DNA of 64,000 nucleotides from positions 72,253-136,252 of the forward strand of contig NZ_DASZBY010000093.1 in NCBI RefSeq assembly GCF_035943795.1. Direction: 5' to 3'. The notes under the pieces are model-generated. The model saw nothing but the letters and a program-made list of their open reading frames with translations. It was not told the DNA's origin and did not search any database. Both the position numbers and the translations under genes were made by a program. This DNA is from Aliidongia sp035943795 (GTDB taxonomy: Bacteria > Pseudomonadota > Alphaproteobacteria > ATCC43930 > CGMCC-115725). This document shows positions 45,773-53,910 of this stretch, piece after piece. Position 1 is the stretch's first letter, and each line of letters starts with the position of its first letter.

Positions 45773-46651
45773 CTATTGAGCGGGCGTGGCGCCTTTGTCC
45801 GCGCCGCGATAGACGGTGACCGGCAGGCTCACGACCGCCTTCGTCGGGGTCGAGATCTTCTTCAGCGCCGGGGAGACGTCCTCGGCCCAGATCGGACCGG
45901 TGCCGCCGGCCGCTTGTGCCACGACCGAGGTCGCGGTCTCCAGGCTGCGGATGGTCAGCGACAGGTCGCCGAGCTTGGTGGCGACGACGATCTTTTCGAC
46001 CTGCTGGGGATCGACCTCGAGGGTGACGGTCTGGGCGAGCTTGCCTTCCGGACCCGCCTGGCTGGCCTTGGCCTGCAGCTGCTGATCGATGGCGAGCACG
46101 CGCACGTCCTGGGCGATCGTCTCGGCGACCGAGCGATGGGTCAGGGAGACTTCCGGGGCGCTCAGGATCTGCGTCAGGATCACGTCGACCCGGTCGCCTG
46201 GATAGATCAGGCCGGCGGCGCCCGAAACCGCGGTCACGCCGATCGAGATCGCACGCTCGCCCGGCGCCAGCACGGCAGCCAGAAAGCCGCTCTCGCCGGG
46301 CTTCACGACGGCACCGCGCGAAATGACGTCGCCCACGGCGAGGCGCCGACGGACGACGGCACCCGTCGCCTCTTCATAGAGCTTGCGATCGGCCGCAGCC
46401 TGGTCCGACGGGTCCGGGGTGATCGGCCGCACGAACAGGCTGTCGGCCGCGACATTTTCGGGCAGGGGCGCGAACTGCAAATCCTGCGGCTTCACGAGCG
46501 CGCCCACCGGCAATGCCGCCGTGGCGACGATGACCATCGTCTTCGGCACGGCCTTTTCTTCAGCCACCACCGGAGTGTTGAAGAAAACGAGCTTTGCCAC
46601 GACCCCGCCGGAGACGAGTAAAAGCAGGATGAGGATGATTCTCACGCCCAT
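45773..46651 (-). CDS. cpaB: Tad pilus assembly protein CpaB/RcpC
   Basis: 292 aa. One N-terminal membrane segment (RIILILLLLVSGGVVAKLVF), then an SAF/RcpC domain (KTMVIVATAALPVGALVKPQDL, RRLAVGDVISRGAVVKPGE, LAAVLAPGERAISIGVTAVSGAAG), and the conserved GLIYPGDRVDVILTQ. It is periplasmic and links the secretin to the inner machinery. It follows cpaA by 9 bp. Confidence 0.93.
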   Translation of the reverse strand: MGVRIILILLLLVSGGVVAKLVFFNTPVVAEEKAVPKTMVIVATAALPVGALVKPQDLQFAPLPENVAADSLFVRPITPDPSDQAAADRKLYEEATGAVVRRRLAVGDVISRGAVVKPGESGFLAAVLAPGERAISIGVTAVSGAAGLIYPGDRVDVILTQILSAPEVSLTHRSVAETIAQDVRVLAIDQQLQAKASQAGPEGKLAQTVTLEVDPQQVEKIVVATKLGDLSLTIRSLETATSVVAQAAGGTGPIWAEDVSPALKKISTPTKAVVSLPVTVYRGADKGATPAQ

Positions 46652-46660
46652 GTGACTCGC

Positions 46661-47146
46661 CTAATGCTGGTAGAGTTGTGGGAAGAGGGTGCAGATCGCG
46701 GCGAAGGAAATCGCCACGCCGTACGGAACCGAAGGCGGGGATGAAACGGCAGCATCGACGGTCAGTGCCTGTCTGCGCGCCCGCGAGCGGGCGGCAAAAT
46801 CCCACATCAGGACCAGCACCGACAGAACGCCGCCGGCCATGGCCATCAGCAGAAGAAATGGCGGCGTGCCTTGGGACCCGACCAGGAGGACGGTCGCCGA
46901 CACGAGCTTCACGTCGCCGCCGCCGAGCCAGCCGCGCGCAAAAAGGAACGACGCCACCGCGAACACGATTGCCGTGGTCACGGTGGTCCAGATTATCCCA
47001 TCGATCTGCGCGGAAACCGCAAGACGGAGGATCGCGAAGCCGGCGATGGCGAGCGACAGGGAATTGGGTATCGATCGGTGAAACAGATCATTCCAGACCG
47101 CCGCGAGGTAGATCAGCACCGAGGCGGCTAGAATGAACGACAACAA
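46661..47146 (-). CDS. cpaA: Prepilin peptidase CpaA/TadV
   Basis: 161 aa integral membrane aspartate protease (peptidase A24) that cuts Flp and TadE/F prepilins. It starts at a TTG after GAGGT. First catalytic region WNDLFHRSIPNSLSLAIAGFA; the second carries GGGDVKLVSATVLLVG (GxGDxK). Both Asp are present. The short form without the N-terminal methylase domain is normal for Tad systems. Confidence 0.93.
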   Translation of the reverse strand: MLSFILAASVLIYLAAVWNDLFHRSIPNSLSLAIAGFAILRLAVSAQIDGIIWTTVTTAIVFAVASFLFARGWLGGGDVKLVSATVLLVGSQGTPPFLLLMAMAGGVLSVLVLMWDFAARSRARRQALTVDAAVSSPPSVPYGVAISFAAICTLFPQLYQH

Positions 47147-47241
47147 TTCGACCTCCCCAGTAACCTCTCAGACGGCAGCGTTCTGCCGTGCTGAGAGGAT
47201 ATGTCCGGGAACCTTACGCAAGTGTAACCAGATCGAACAAA

Positions 47242-47421
47242 TCAGATGCTGGAACCAACGGTCGTGAAGATGCCCGAGAGGGTGGTGCCGAAGGTCTTGA
47301 CGGTCGCCACGATCGCGACGGCGATCAACGAGGCGAGCAGGGCATATTCCACGGCGCTGACGCCGCGCTTGTCACGACCGAGGTTGAGCAGAAAATGGTG
47401 AGCAGAAGCGACGTACTTCAT
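47242..47421 (-). CDS. flp: Flp/Fap major pilin
   Basis: 59 aa from the ATG at 47421 with AGGAG six bases upstream. A 19-residue leader ends RDKRG; the mature protein starts VSAVEYALLASLIAVAIVA, with the Flp motif (Glu +4, Tyr +5). A short hydrophilic tail ends GIFTTVGSSI. It is the pilus fibre subunit. It is the promoter-proximal gene of the minus-strand tad operon, separated from cpaA by 95 bp. Confidence 0.95.
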   Translation of the reverse strand: MKYVASAHHFLLNLGRDKRGVSAVEYALLASLIAVAIVATVKTFGTTLSGIFTTVGSSI

Positions 47422-47424
47422 CAC

Positions 47425-47919
47425 AGACTCCTACAATGCTCTTGCAAGCGAGATTGAAACTAAAAATGTGGACGATGCGGCTATTCATGCATGCCCGTTA
47501 TTCAGTCACCCCAGAGAAGGCTGAGCGCTTATGACGGACCTCACGCACCGTTTTAGAGGCCAGCAGTTAACGTGCGGTTAAAATTCCGACAGCTCTTTTA
47601 AATTACTCAAAATCTCAATGAATGAACGGAGGGTTAACTTCAATCTATGTAAAATTTGAACGAATTATCGAATCATTCTTATGCATAGATGAAAACTATT
47701 CGTTAAATTTTGTTAAGCCCGGCAACGATGTCATCGACGCCCTTCATCCAGGTGGGCCGTGCTGCGGATACCCGATGAACGAAGGGAAAGGATCACCCTC
47801 TTGCAACCGAAGCCGCGGATGCGTCTCATCTTGCGCGCCGGCAACCGGGCGGCCTATCAACCGGCTGGCCGTCTCCGCCGATCCCCGCCCGCCATCCAGC
47901 AAGAGGCCCGCCAGAGGAC
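47425..47919. other. AT-rich intergenic region upstream of flp
   Basis: About 495 bp with no credible gene. Bases 47570-47720 are far more AT-rich than the surroundings. The region holds a perfect TTAA-N7-TTAA box (47567-47581), another TTAA pair spaced 6 bp (47703-47716), and single TTAA elements near 47598 and 47634. It must carry the flp promoter and probably that of the plus-strand glycosyltransferase gene. Confidence 0.7.
47567..47581. promoter_or_regulatory. CtrA-type box upstream of flp
   Basis: TTAA-CGTGCGG-TTAA is a perfect match to the CtrA consensus TTAA-N7-TTAA. It is 146 bp from the flp start codon. In Caulobacter, the flp/cpa pilus genes are controlled by CtrA, so cell-cycle control of this locus is a reasonable inference. 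Confidence 0.7.
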
Positions 47920-49191
47920 ATGAACGCCAATCCGGCCCCGGCTAGAAAAGAGTCTCGACCCTCGCTGCTCGCCCAACTGCGCAGCGGCGCATGGCTCGAT
48001 CGGGACCGCGTCATCGCCTATGGCCGGATCCTTCTGGTCCTGGAGATCGTCGCACTGGCGATCGTCGCGGCCGGAACCTATGGCCTCCTCGGACCGCTCG
48101 ACACGCCGACATCGACCGATTTCCTGAGTTTCTTTTCGGCCGGAACGCTCGCCGACCAGGGGCATCCGGCGCTGATCTACGACCAGCCCAGCCATCGGCT
48201 GGCGGAGCAGACCGTCTTCGGCGATCCGAACCTGCCCTATTCCTATTGGTTCTTCTATCCGCCGACCTTCGTCACCTATTGCGCGGCCATGGCGCTCGTC
48301 CCGTACCTGCCGGCGTTTTTCCTCTGGATCGCGGCCACCGGCACGGTCTATGTCCTGGCGCTTCGGGCGATCCTGCGCGATTGGCCGGTGTTGATCGCGA
48401 TCCTATCGTTTCCGTCGGCGCTGATCACGGCGGGCATCGGACAGAACTCATTTCTGACGACCGCCATCTTCGGTACGGCGACCTACCTGATCGAGCGGCG
48501 CCCCCTGGCGGCCGGCGCGATCCTGGGCGGGCTCTGCTACAAGCCCCACTTCCTGCTGATGACGCCGGTCGCCCTCATCGCCGGTCGTCACTGGCGCGCA
48601 CTGGCCGCGATGGCCGCGTCCGTCGCCGCCTTCACCGGCCTGTCCCTCCTGCTGTTCGGCTGGCAGACATGGGAGGCGTTCCTGCTGCTGACCCGGACCA
48701 CCACCTCGACCTTCGAGACCGGCAAGGTGGGGTTCGCCGGCCTGATCAGCCTGTTCGGTGCGGTGCGCCTGATGGGCGGCCCCGTCATCCTGGCCTATGG
48801 CGTACAGGCTCTGGCAGCGGTCGCGGCCGGCGTACTGACCGCCGTCGTGTGGCGGAAGAACCTGAGCCTGCCGGTGCGCGCCATGACGCTGATCGCCGCC
48901 ACGCTGTTCTCCGTCCACGTCATCCTGTTCTACGACCTGCTGCCGATGACCGTCGCCATCGCCTGGCTGTTGCAGGACGCCCGCAAGACCGGCTTCCTGC
49001 CCTGGGAAAGGACGGTGCTGATGGCGATCTGGCTGATCCCGATGGTGTCGCGCAGCGCCGGGCTGGCCGCGAACATCCCGCTGGGCCCGCTCGCGACAGG
49101 GGGCTTGCTGTTGTTCGTCGCGCTCCGGGCGCGACAGGAGCATCGGGCGAGGACAGGGGTCTCCCCCGCCACCGGTCCGAACGCCTACTGA
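47920..49191 (+). CDS. GT87/DUF2029-type membrane glycosyltransferase
   Basis: 423 aa, about ten membrane spans. After one span the first periplasmic loop carries the family pattern STDFLSFFSAGTLADQGHPALIYDQ, with an Asp expected to be catalytic, then SYWFFYPPTFVTYCAAMALVPYLPAF. GT87 enzymes add mannose or similar sugars from polyprenyl donors; the substrate here is unknown. It is alone, and its end overlaps the convergent GntR gene by 7 bp. Confidence 0.8.
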   Translation: MNANPAPARKESRPSLLAQLRSGAWLDRDRVIAYGRILLVLEIVALAIVAAGTYGLLGPLDTPTSTDFLSFFSAGTLADQGHPALIYDQPSHRLAEQTVFGDPNLPYSYWFFYPPTFVTYCAAMALVPYLPAFFLWIAATGTVYVLALRAILRDWPVLIAILSFPSALITAGIGQNSFLTTAIFGTATYLIERRPLAAGAILGGLCYKPHFLLMTPVALIAGRHWRALAAMAASVAAFTGLSLLLFGWQTWEAFLLLTRTTTSTFETGKVGFAGLISLFGAVRLMGGPVILAYGVQALAAVAAGVLTAVVWRKNLSLPVRAMTLIAATLFSVHVILFYDLLPMTVAIAWLLQDARKTGFLPWERTVLMAIWLIPMVSRSAGLAANIPLGPLATGGLLLFVALRARQEHRARTGVSPATGPNAY

Positions 49192-49847
49192 CCCTGCAAC
49201 GCCGTCGCCAAGGCGCGGCCTGCATCCAGGATGTGCCGCGCCAGCAGCCCGCATCCCCGCTCGACCTGCCCGGCCTCGATCGCTTCGAGGATCGCAGCGT
49301 GTTCCGCGTCGGAGCGGGGTTGCCAGCCGAGGGTCTGCCACGTTGCGAACAGGTGCCGGGCGCTGGCGCTGTGCAGATCGGCGATGCTGGCGCTGAGCCG
49401 GGGCAGGCCGCACGGCAGGGTGATCGCCTCGTGGAAGCGGCGGTTGGCCACCTCCCATTCCACGATCTCGACCTTGCCGATGCAGCTTTCCATCGCCGAG
49501 CGGGCCCGGGCGATATCTGCCGGCTGAAATTTCGGCAGCGCATGGCGCAGGGCCAATGCCTCCAACGCTGCCCGAATTTCGGCGACCTCCAGCACGTCCG
49601 CCGGATCCAGGCGCGCGACGCGGACCCCGCGTCGTGGTTCCGTCACGACGAGACCCTGCGCCTCGAGCCGTCGGAATGCCTCGCGCACCGGCACGTGGCT
49701 CGCCCGGAACGCCTGCGCGATCTGGTCCTGCAGCAGGCGCTCGCCCGGCTTCAGCGCACCGGCGACGATCTGCCCGGCCAGCGCACGGGCGATCTGCCCG
49801 GCCACCGACCGGTCGTCCGCATCACCCTCTTGAACATTTATCAGCAT
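49185..49847 (-). CDS. GntR-family (FCD domain) regulator
   Basis: 220 aa. Winged helix LAGQIVAGALKPGERLLQDQIAQAF, RASHVPVREAFRRLEAQGLVVTEPRRG, then an FCD domain (VAEIRAALEALALRHALPKF, WEVANRRFHEAITLPCGLPR, EHAAILEAIEAGQVERGCGLL). His residues in the FCD fold probably hold a metal and ligand. It is divergent from the aminotransferase gene; a 16-bp palindrome lies in the 36-bp gap, so it likely represses that operon. Confidence 0.9.
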   Translation of the reverse strand: MLINVQEGDADDRSVAGQIARALAGQIVAGALKPGERLLQDQIAQAFRASHVPVREAFRRLEAQGLVVTEPRRGVRVARLDPADVLEVAEIRAALEALALRHALPKFQPADIARARSAMESCIGKVEIVEWEVANRRFHEAITLPCGLPRLSASIADLHSASARHLFATWQTLGWQPRSDAEHAAILEAIEAGQVERGCGLLARHILDAGRALATALQGQ

Positions 49848-49855
49848 CGGATCAT

Positions 49856-49871
49856 AGATAATCTATTATCT
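49856..49871. promoter_or_regulatory. Palindromic GntR operator
   Basis: AGATAAT-CT-ATTATCT, perfect 7-bp arms, in the short gap between the divergent GntR gene (start 49847) and the aminotransferase gene (start 49884). FadR-subfamily GntR proteins bind AT-rich palindromes of this size. Occupancy would cover both promoters. Confidence 0.7.
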
Positions 49872-49883
49872 GGGAGATGTCGT

Positions 49884-51050
49884 ATGGATCGTGTTCGTCC
49901 CGCGAGGTTACAGCATGTCGCCGGCATCGGTGTGGATCGAATGGGCTCGATCGCCGATGCCTCCGGCCGGGACTTCCTGCGGCTGGAAAACCTCGATACC
50001 GACATTCCGCCCGATGCGGCGGCGATCGAGCGGACGAGCTCCGCGGCCGGCGAGGATGCCGCGAACAGCTATCTGCCGTTCGTCGGACAGCAGCATTTGC
50101 GCGATGTCGCGGCCCGGCATGTTTCCGCCCTGTCCGGCGTCGCCTACACCGGTGCCCGCAACTGCGTCATCTCGGCCGGCGGCTTGTCCGGTATCCTGAA
50201 CGCGTTGCTGGCCACGGTCGAGGTGGGCGACGAAGTCGTCGTGACCGACCCGACCTATGCCGGCCTGCTGAACCGGATCCGGCTGGCCGGCGGCGTGCCG
50301 CGCCAGGTGCCGTTCGTCTTCACGCCGGGCGCCCCATGGCGCCTCGACCGCGATGCGTTGCGCGCGGCGATCGGTCCGCGCACCCGCTCGATGCTGCTGA
50401 TGTCGCCCTCGATGCCCTGCGGCGGCGTGCTGGACCGGGACGATTGGGCGCTGGTCGCCGAACTGTGCGTGCGGCACGACCTGCTGCTGATCCTGGACAG
50501 TGCCATGGAGCGGCTGCTGTTCGACGATCGTCCGGTGATCCATCCGGCCTCGTTCCGCGGTATGGCGGAACGGACGATCACGGTCGGTGCCGCCTCGAAG
50601 GAATTGCGCATGATCGGCTGGCGCGTCGGCTGGACGGTAGCGCCCGAGTGGCTGATGCCGGACCTGGTCGCCGTCTCGCTCGCCAATGTCGTGGTCCCCG
50701 TCGGTATCGCCCAGGACGCGGCGGCGGTGGCCCTGGAGCGCTCGACCACGACCCTGCCGCCCTATGTGGCCGAGTTGCAGCGCCGGCGCGACGCAGTCGC
50801 GTCGCAGCTCGAAGGATTGCCGTTCGGACTGCCGGCCGGCGGCTGGTCGATGCTGTTGCGCGTATCGGATTTCGGATGGAACGGAGCGACCATGTCGGAG
50901 CGGCTGTTGGACCAGGGGGTGTGCGCGACCGGCATGGTCGGTTGGGGATCGACCCATGGTGCGGATTACATCCGCTTCGTCTTCGCCAATGAGCCGGTCG
51001 ACCGGCTGCTGAGCCTGGGCAGCCGCGTCCGGGCGGCGCTGCGGCCATGA
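49884..51050 (+). CDS. Fold-type I PLP aminotransferase with altered active-site residues
   Basis: 388 aa. The fold I pattern is clear: SYLPFVGQQHLRDVAARHVS, CVISAGGLSGILNALLATVEVGDEVVV, TDPTYAGL, Schiff-base lysine in VGAASKELRMIGWRVGWTVAPEW, and the substrate Arg near ADYIRFVFANEP. Two textbook residues differ: NPTG is MPCG (SPSMPCGGVL), and the PLP-contact Tyr in D-x-x-Y is Met (LDSAMERLLF). The ATG at 49884 was chosen because upstream frame is antisense to GntR. It overlaps the dipeptidase gene by ATGA, which suggests a shared pathway on an amino acid or peptide. Confidence 0.85.
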   Translation: MDRVRPARLQHVAGIGVDRMGSIADASGRDFLRLENLDTDIPPDAAAIERTSSAAGEDAANSYLPFVGQQHLRDVAARHVSALSGVAYTGARNCVISAGGLSGILNALLATVEVGDEVVVTDPTYAGLLNRIRLAGGVPRQVPFVFTPGAPWRLDRDALRAAIGPRTRSMLLMSPSMPCGGVLDRDDWALVAELCVRHDLLLILDSAMERLLFDDRPVIHPASFRGMAERTITVGAASKELRMIGWRVGWTVAPEWLMPDLVAVSLANVVVPVGIAQDAAAVALERSTTTLPPYVAELQRRRDAVASQLEGLPFGLPAGGWSMLLRVSDFGWNGATMSERLLDQGVCATGMVGWGSTHGADYIRFVFANEPVDRLLSLGSRVRAALRP

Positions 51051-52066
51051 GCGGCCCGGCGATGCGCCAGCTACCGTCGTGGCGTGTGGAGCGGCCGTGG
51101 CTCGCCGACGCGCCGGTGTGCGACGGCCTGCTGCCCTGGGCGAACAACTTCCTGCCGCCGGGCTCCGACCTGGGTCGGGAGCTTCGCCGATTCTGGCAGG
51201 CCGGCGGGGTCGATCATATCTCGCTCACGGCTGCCGCCGGGCGCGAGACCGATGTGCAGGCCCTGGAGCGCCTGGGCTTCCTGCGCCGGGAATTGGCGTC
51301 GCATGCCGGCTGGATCCGCATCGCCCATGACGAGGCGGCCATCCGCGCGGCGCGCACCGACGGCGTCCTCTCCGTGTCGTTCCATTTCCAGTCCTCGACC
51401 CCATTCGCGGCCACGCTCGACCTGGTCGAGGCGTTCAAAAGCGCGGGCGTCCGACGGGCGATCCTCGCCTATAACGAGGCGAACGTGTTCGCGGACGGCT
51501 GCCACGAGCCGCGCAATGCGGGGCTCAGCGCTTATGGCCAGCGGCTGATCGCGCGGATGGACGAGGTCGGCATGCTGGTCGATCTCAGCCATTGCGGCGA
51601 GCGGACCTCGTTCGACGCACTCGACGCGCCGCTGCGGCGGCCGCCGGTCTTTTCCCACTCCAATGCGCGTGCCCTCTACGACCACGAGCGCAACATCACC
51701 GACGCACAGATCAAGGCCTGCGCCGCCCGCGGCGGCTATATCGGCGTGAACGGCGTCGGCATGTTCCTGGGTGTGCCGGGCCCGCGTATTCCGGAGGCGA
51801 TGGCCGAGCATGTCGCCCACATCGCCGGTCTCGCCGGTGCCGACCGGGTCGGCCTCGGCCTCGACTTCATGTTCCTCGAAGGCAGCAGCTACGACTTCTT
51901 CCATGTCGCGCGCGGCCGCTGGCCGCGCGGCTATCCCGATCCGCCCTGGGATTTCATCCAGGCCGAGCAGTTCGGCGCTCTGGTCGAAGCGCTCGAGGCG
52001 AAAGGCTTCGACCGCGCCGAACTGCGCGGCATCCTGGGCGAGAACTACCTGCGGCTGGCGATCTGA
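51047..52066 (+). CDS. Peptidase M19-family dipeptidase with altered metal site
   Basis: 339 aa. The M19 (renal dipeptidase) barrel is visible: ILAYNEANVFADGCHE, LVDLSHCGERTSFDAL, VFSHSNARALYDHERNITD, GADRVGLGLDFMF and RGILGENYLRLA. The His in DLSH and SHSN and the Asp in GLDF remain. But the first metal motif HxD is absent (CDGLLPW instead of DGHNDLPW), and the bridging Glu site reads FHFQSS. So it is an odd branch, with altered activity or ligands. No signal peptide, so it is cytosolic. Overlaps the aminotransferase gene. Confidence 0.82.
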   Translation: MSGPAMRQLPSWRVERPWLADAPVCDGLLPWANNFLPPGSDLGRELRRFWQAGGVDHISLTAAAGRETDVQALERLGFLRRELASHAGWIRIAHDEAAIRAARTDGVLSVSFHFQSSTPFAATLDLVEAFKSAGVRRAILAYNEANVFADGCHEPRNAGLSAYGQRLIARMDEVGMLVDLSHCGERTSFDALDAPLRRPPVFSHSNARALYDHERNITDAQIKACAARGGYIGVNGVGMFLGVPGPRIPEAMAEHVAHIAGLAGADRVGLGLDFMFLEGSSYDFFHVARGRWPRGYPDPPWDFIQAEQFGALVEALEAKGFDRAELRGILGENYLRLAI

Positions 52067-52078
52067 TCCCGCGTCCGC

Positions 52079-52885
52079 TTACCCCAGACGCTCGATCATC
52101 GCCATGGCCGCCGCCGGATTGCGCGGCTTGAAGCCGCTGATGACGTAGAGGAAGACTTCGCGGTCTTCAGCAGCGGGATGCGCGCTGTCCGCCGTTTCCA
52201 GTCCCTTCGGCATCTTGCCGGCGGCCAGGTGGCGCGCGCGATCGACCCAGGTGTCGAGCGCGGCCGACGAATAGCCCGTCTCCTCCGCCTCCGTCGTGCC
52301 CATGATGCGGGCATAGACGAACGGTGCGGTGAAATCGGCGATCTGCGGAAATTCCGAATCGCCGGCAAGCACGACCGCAACCTTGTAGCGCCGGGCCAAG
52401 GCGATGAATTCCGACGTCTTGAAGCTGTCGTTGCGCACCTCGACCGCGTGGCGCAGCGCCCTGCCCTCGCGTTCTTCCGGCAGCAGCTTCAGGAAAGCCT
52501 CGAAATCGTCGGGATCAAACTTCTTGGTTCCGGCGAATTGCCAGTTGATCGGACCCAGCTTGTCCTTCAGTTCCGTGATGCCGCTGCCGAGGAAGCGATC
52601 GATCGATTCGCCCGCCTCCGCCAGCACCCGCCGATTGGTGGCGAAGCGCGGGCCTTTGAGCGAAAAGATGAAATCGTCCGGCGCCTCGTCATGCCATTTG
52701 GCGAAGGTCTCCGGCTTCTGCGAGCCGTAATAGGTGCCGTTGACCTCGATGGAGGTGAGCTTGCTGCTGGCATATTCCAGCTCGCGCTTCTGGGTCAGGT
52801 CGTCCGGATAGAACGTGCCGCGCCAGGGCTCGAAGGTCCAACCGCCAATGCCGATGCGGATCTTGGGCGTCGCGTGTCTGGGCAT
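52079..52885 (-). CDS. DUF72 (YecE-like) protein
   Basis: 268 aa TIM-barrel protein of the YecE/DUF72 family, function unknown. Motifs: IRIGIGGWTFEPWRGTFYPD, SSKLTSIEVNGTYYGSQKPET, WHDEAPDDFIFSLKGPRFAT, RHAVEVRNDSF and FVYARIMGTTE. The start MPRHATPKIRIG is clear. Converges on the dipeptidase gene. Confidence 0.92.
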   Translation of the reverse strand: MPRHATPKIRIGIGGWTFEPWRGTFYPDDLTQKRELEYASSKLTSIEVNGTYYGSQKPETFAKWHDEAPDDFIFSLKGPRFATNRRVLAEAGESIDRFLGSGITELKDKLGPINWQFAGTKKFDPDDFEAFLKLLPEEREGRALRHAVEVRNDSFKTSEFIALARRYKVAVVLAGDSEFPQIADFTAPFVYARIMGTTEAEETGYSSAALDTWVDRARHLAAGKMPKGLETADSAHPAAEDREVFLYVISGFKPRNPAAAMAMIERLG

Positions 52886-53015
52886 CTGGGCTTCCCATAT
52901 CTGCTCGTGGGGGCGGAAAATACCAGAATATCAATCGCGGGTGGCGAGGAATGGTTGCCGGCAGGAACCGAGCTTCAGCAGGCGGGTTCATGGATTGCCC
53001 AGCGGAGTAGCGGAT

Positions 53016-53867
53016 ATGGCGCCTCGAGCGAATTGGAAAGGCTTTCTCAAGGTCGGCGAGTTGAGCTGCGCCGTGGCCTTGTACACGGCCGCCTCGCAGT
53101 CGGAGCGGATCGCGTTCCACACGCTCAACCGCAAGACCGGCAACCGGGTCCATCGCCAGTTCGTCGACGGCGAGACCGGCAAGCCGGTGGAGCGCGACGA
53201 TCAGGTCAAGGGCTACGAGGTCGCCCAGGGCGAGTATGTGACCTTCGAGCCGGACGAGGTCGCCAGCGTCGTACCGGAGAGCGACAAGACCCTGGCCATC
53301 GAGCAGTTCATCGCCTGCCACGACATCGACGACGTCTATTTCGACCGGCCCTATTACCTGGCGCCCAGCGACCCGGTCGCAGCCCACGCGTTCAATCTGG
53401 TCCGCGACGCCATGAAAAAGAAGCAGGTCGCGGCGCTGGCCCGGACCGTGCTGTTCCGCCGGGTGCGCACCGTGCTGATCCGTGCCCACGACACCGGCCT
53501 GATCGCAACGACGCTCAACTTCGACTATGAGGTCCGGTCGTCAGACGAGGCGTTCGAGGGCTTGCCGAAGCGGAAGATCGCCGGCGAGATGCTCGATCTC
53601 GCCAGGCACATCATCGATACCAAGCGCGGAGAGTTCGACCCGGTCAAATTCGACGACCGGTACGAATCGGCGCTGGCCGAGATGGTCAAGGCCAAGCTCG
53701 CGGGCAAGCCGCTGCCCAAGCCCAAGGCGGTGAAATCGACCAAGGTGGTCGATCTGATGGAAGCGCTGCGTCAGAGCGCCGCCGGCGGCAAGGCGGCGAA
53801 GAAGCCGGCCGCTGCCAAGAAACCCGCATCTGCGAAAAAAGCGACCCCGCAACGCAAGGCGAGTTGA
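53016..53867 (+). CDS. ku: Ku protein 1 (non-homologous end joining)
   Basis: 283 aa. Bacterial Ku homodimer ring that binds DNA ends and recruits LigD. Beta-barrel core: MAPRANWKGFLKVGELSCAV, IAFHTLNRKTGNRVHRQFVD, VERDDQVKGYEVAQGEYV, FDRPYYLAPSDPVA. The conserved C-terminal element VVDLMEALRQS is followed by an extra basic Lys/Ala tail (KKPAAAKK...RKAS) thought to increase DNA binding. The ATG at 53016 gives the family start. No ligD is in the window. Confidence 0.96.
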   Translation: MAPRANWKGFLKVGELSCAVALYTAASQSERIAFHTLNRKTGNRVHRQFVDGETGKPVERDDQVKGYEVAQGEYVTFEPDEVASVVPESDKTLAIEQFIACHDIDDVYFDRPYYLAPSDPVAAHAFNLVRDAMKKKQVAALARTVLFRRVRTVLIRAHDTGLIATTLNFDYEVRSSDEAFEGLPKRKIAGEMLDLARHIIDTKRGEFDPVKFDDRYESALAEMVKAKLAGKPLPKPKAVKSTKVVDLMEALRQSAAGGKAAKKPAAAKKPASAKKATPQRKAS

Positions 53868-53876
53868 TGGAAAGCC

Positions 53877-53904
53877 GGCGGCCCGGAGCTTGGTCCGGGC
53901 CGCC
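53877..53904. terminator. Strong bidirectional hairpin between ku1 and the stress-protein gene
   Basis: GGCGGCCCGGA - GCTTGG - TCCGGGCCGCC, eleven perfect pairs, followed by GTTTCGT. It is in the 43-bp gap between two convergent stop codons (53867 and 53911). Confidence 0.7.
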
Positions 53905-53910
53905 GTTTCG

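Noticed and set aside
47703..47716. Second TTAA pair (TTAA-N6-TTAA) as a further CtrA box
   Set aside because: The spacing is 6, not 7, so it is at best a pair of half sites in AT-rich DNA.
47991..49883. Giant fused frame giving a 1019-residue protein ending in the aminotransferase
   Set aside because: The first part is a frame-shifted shadow of the glycosyltransferase gene and antisense to GntR; only the part from 49884 is a real domain.
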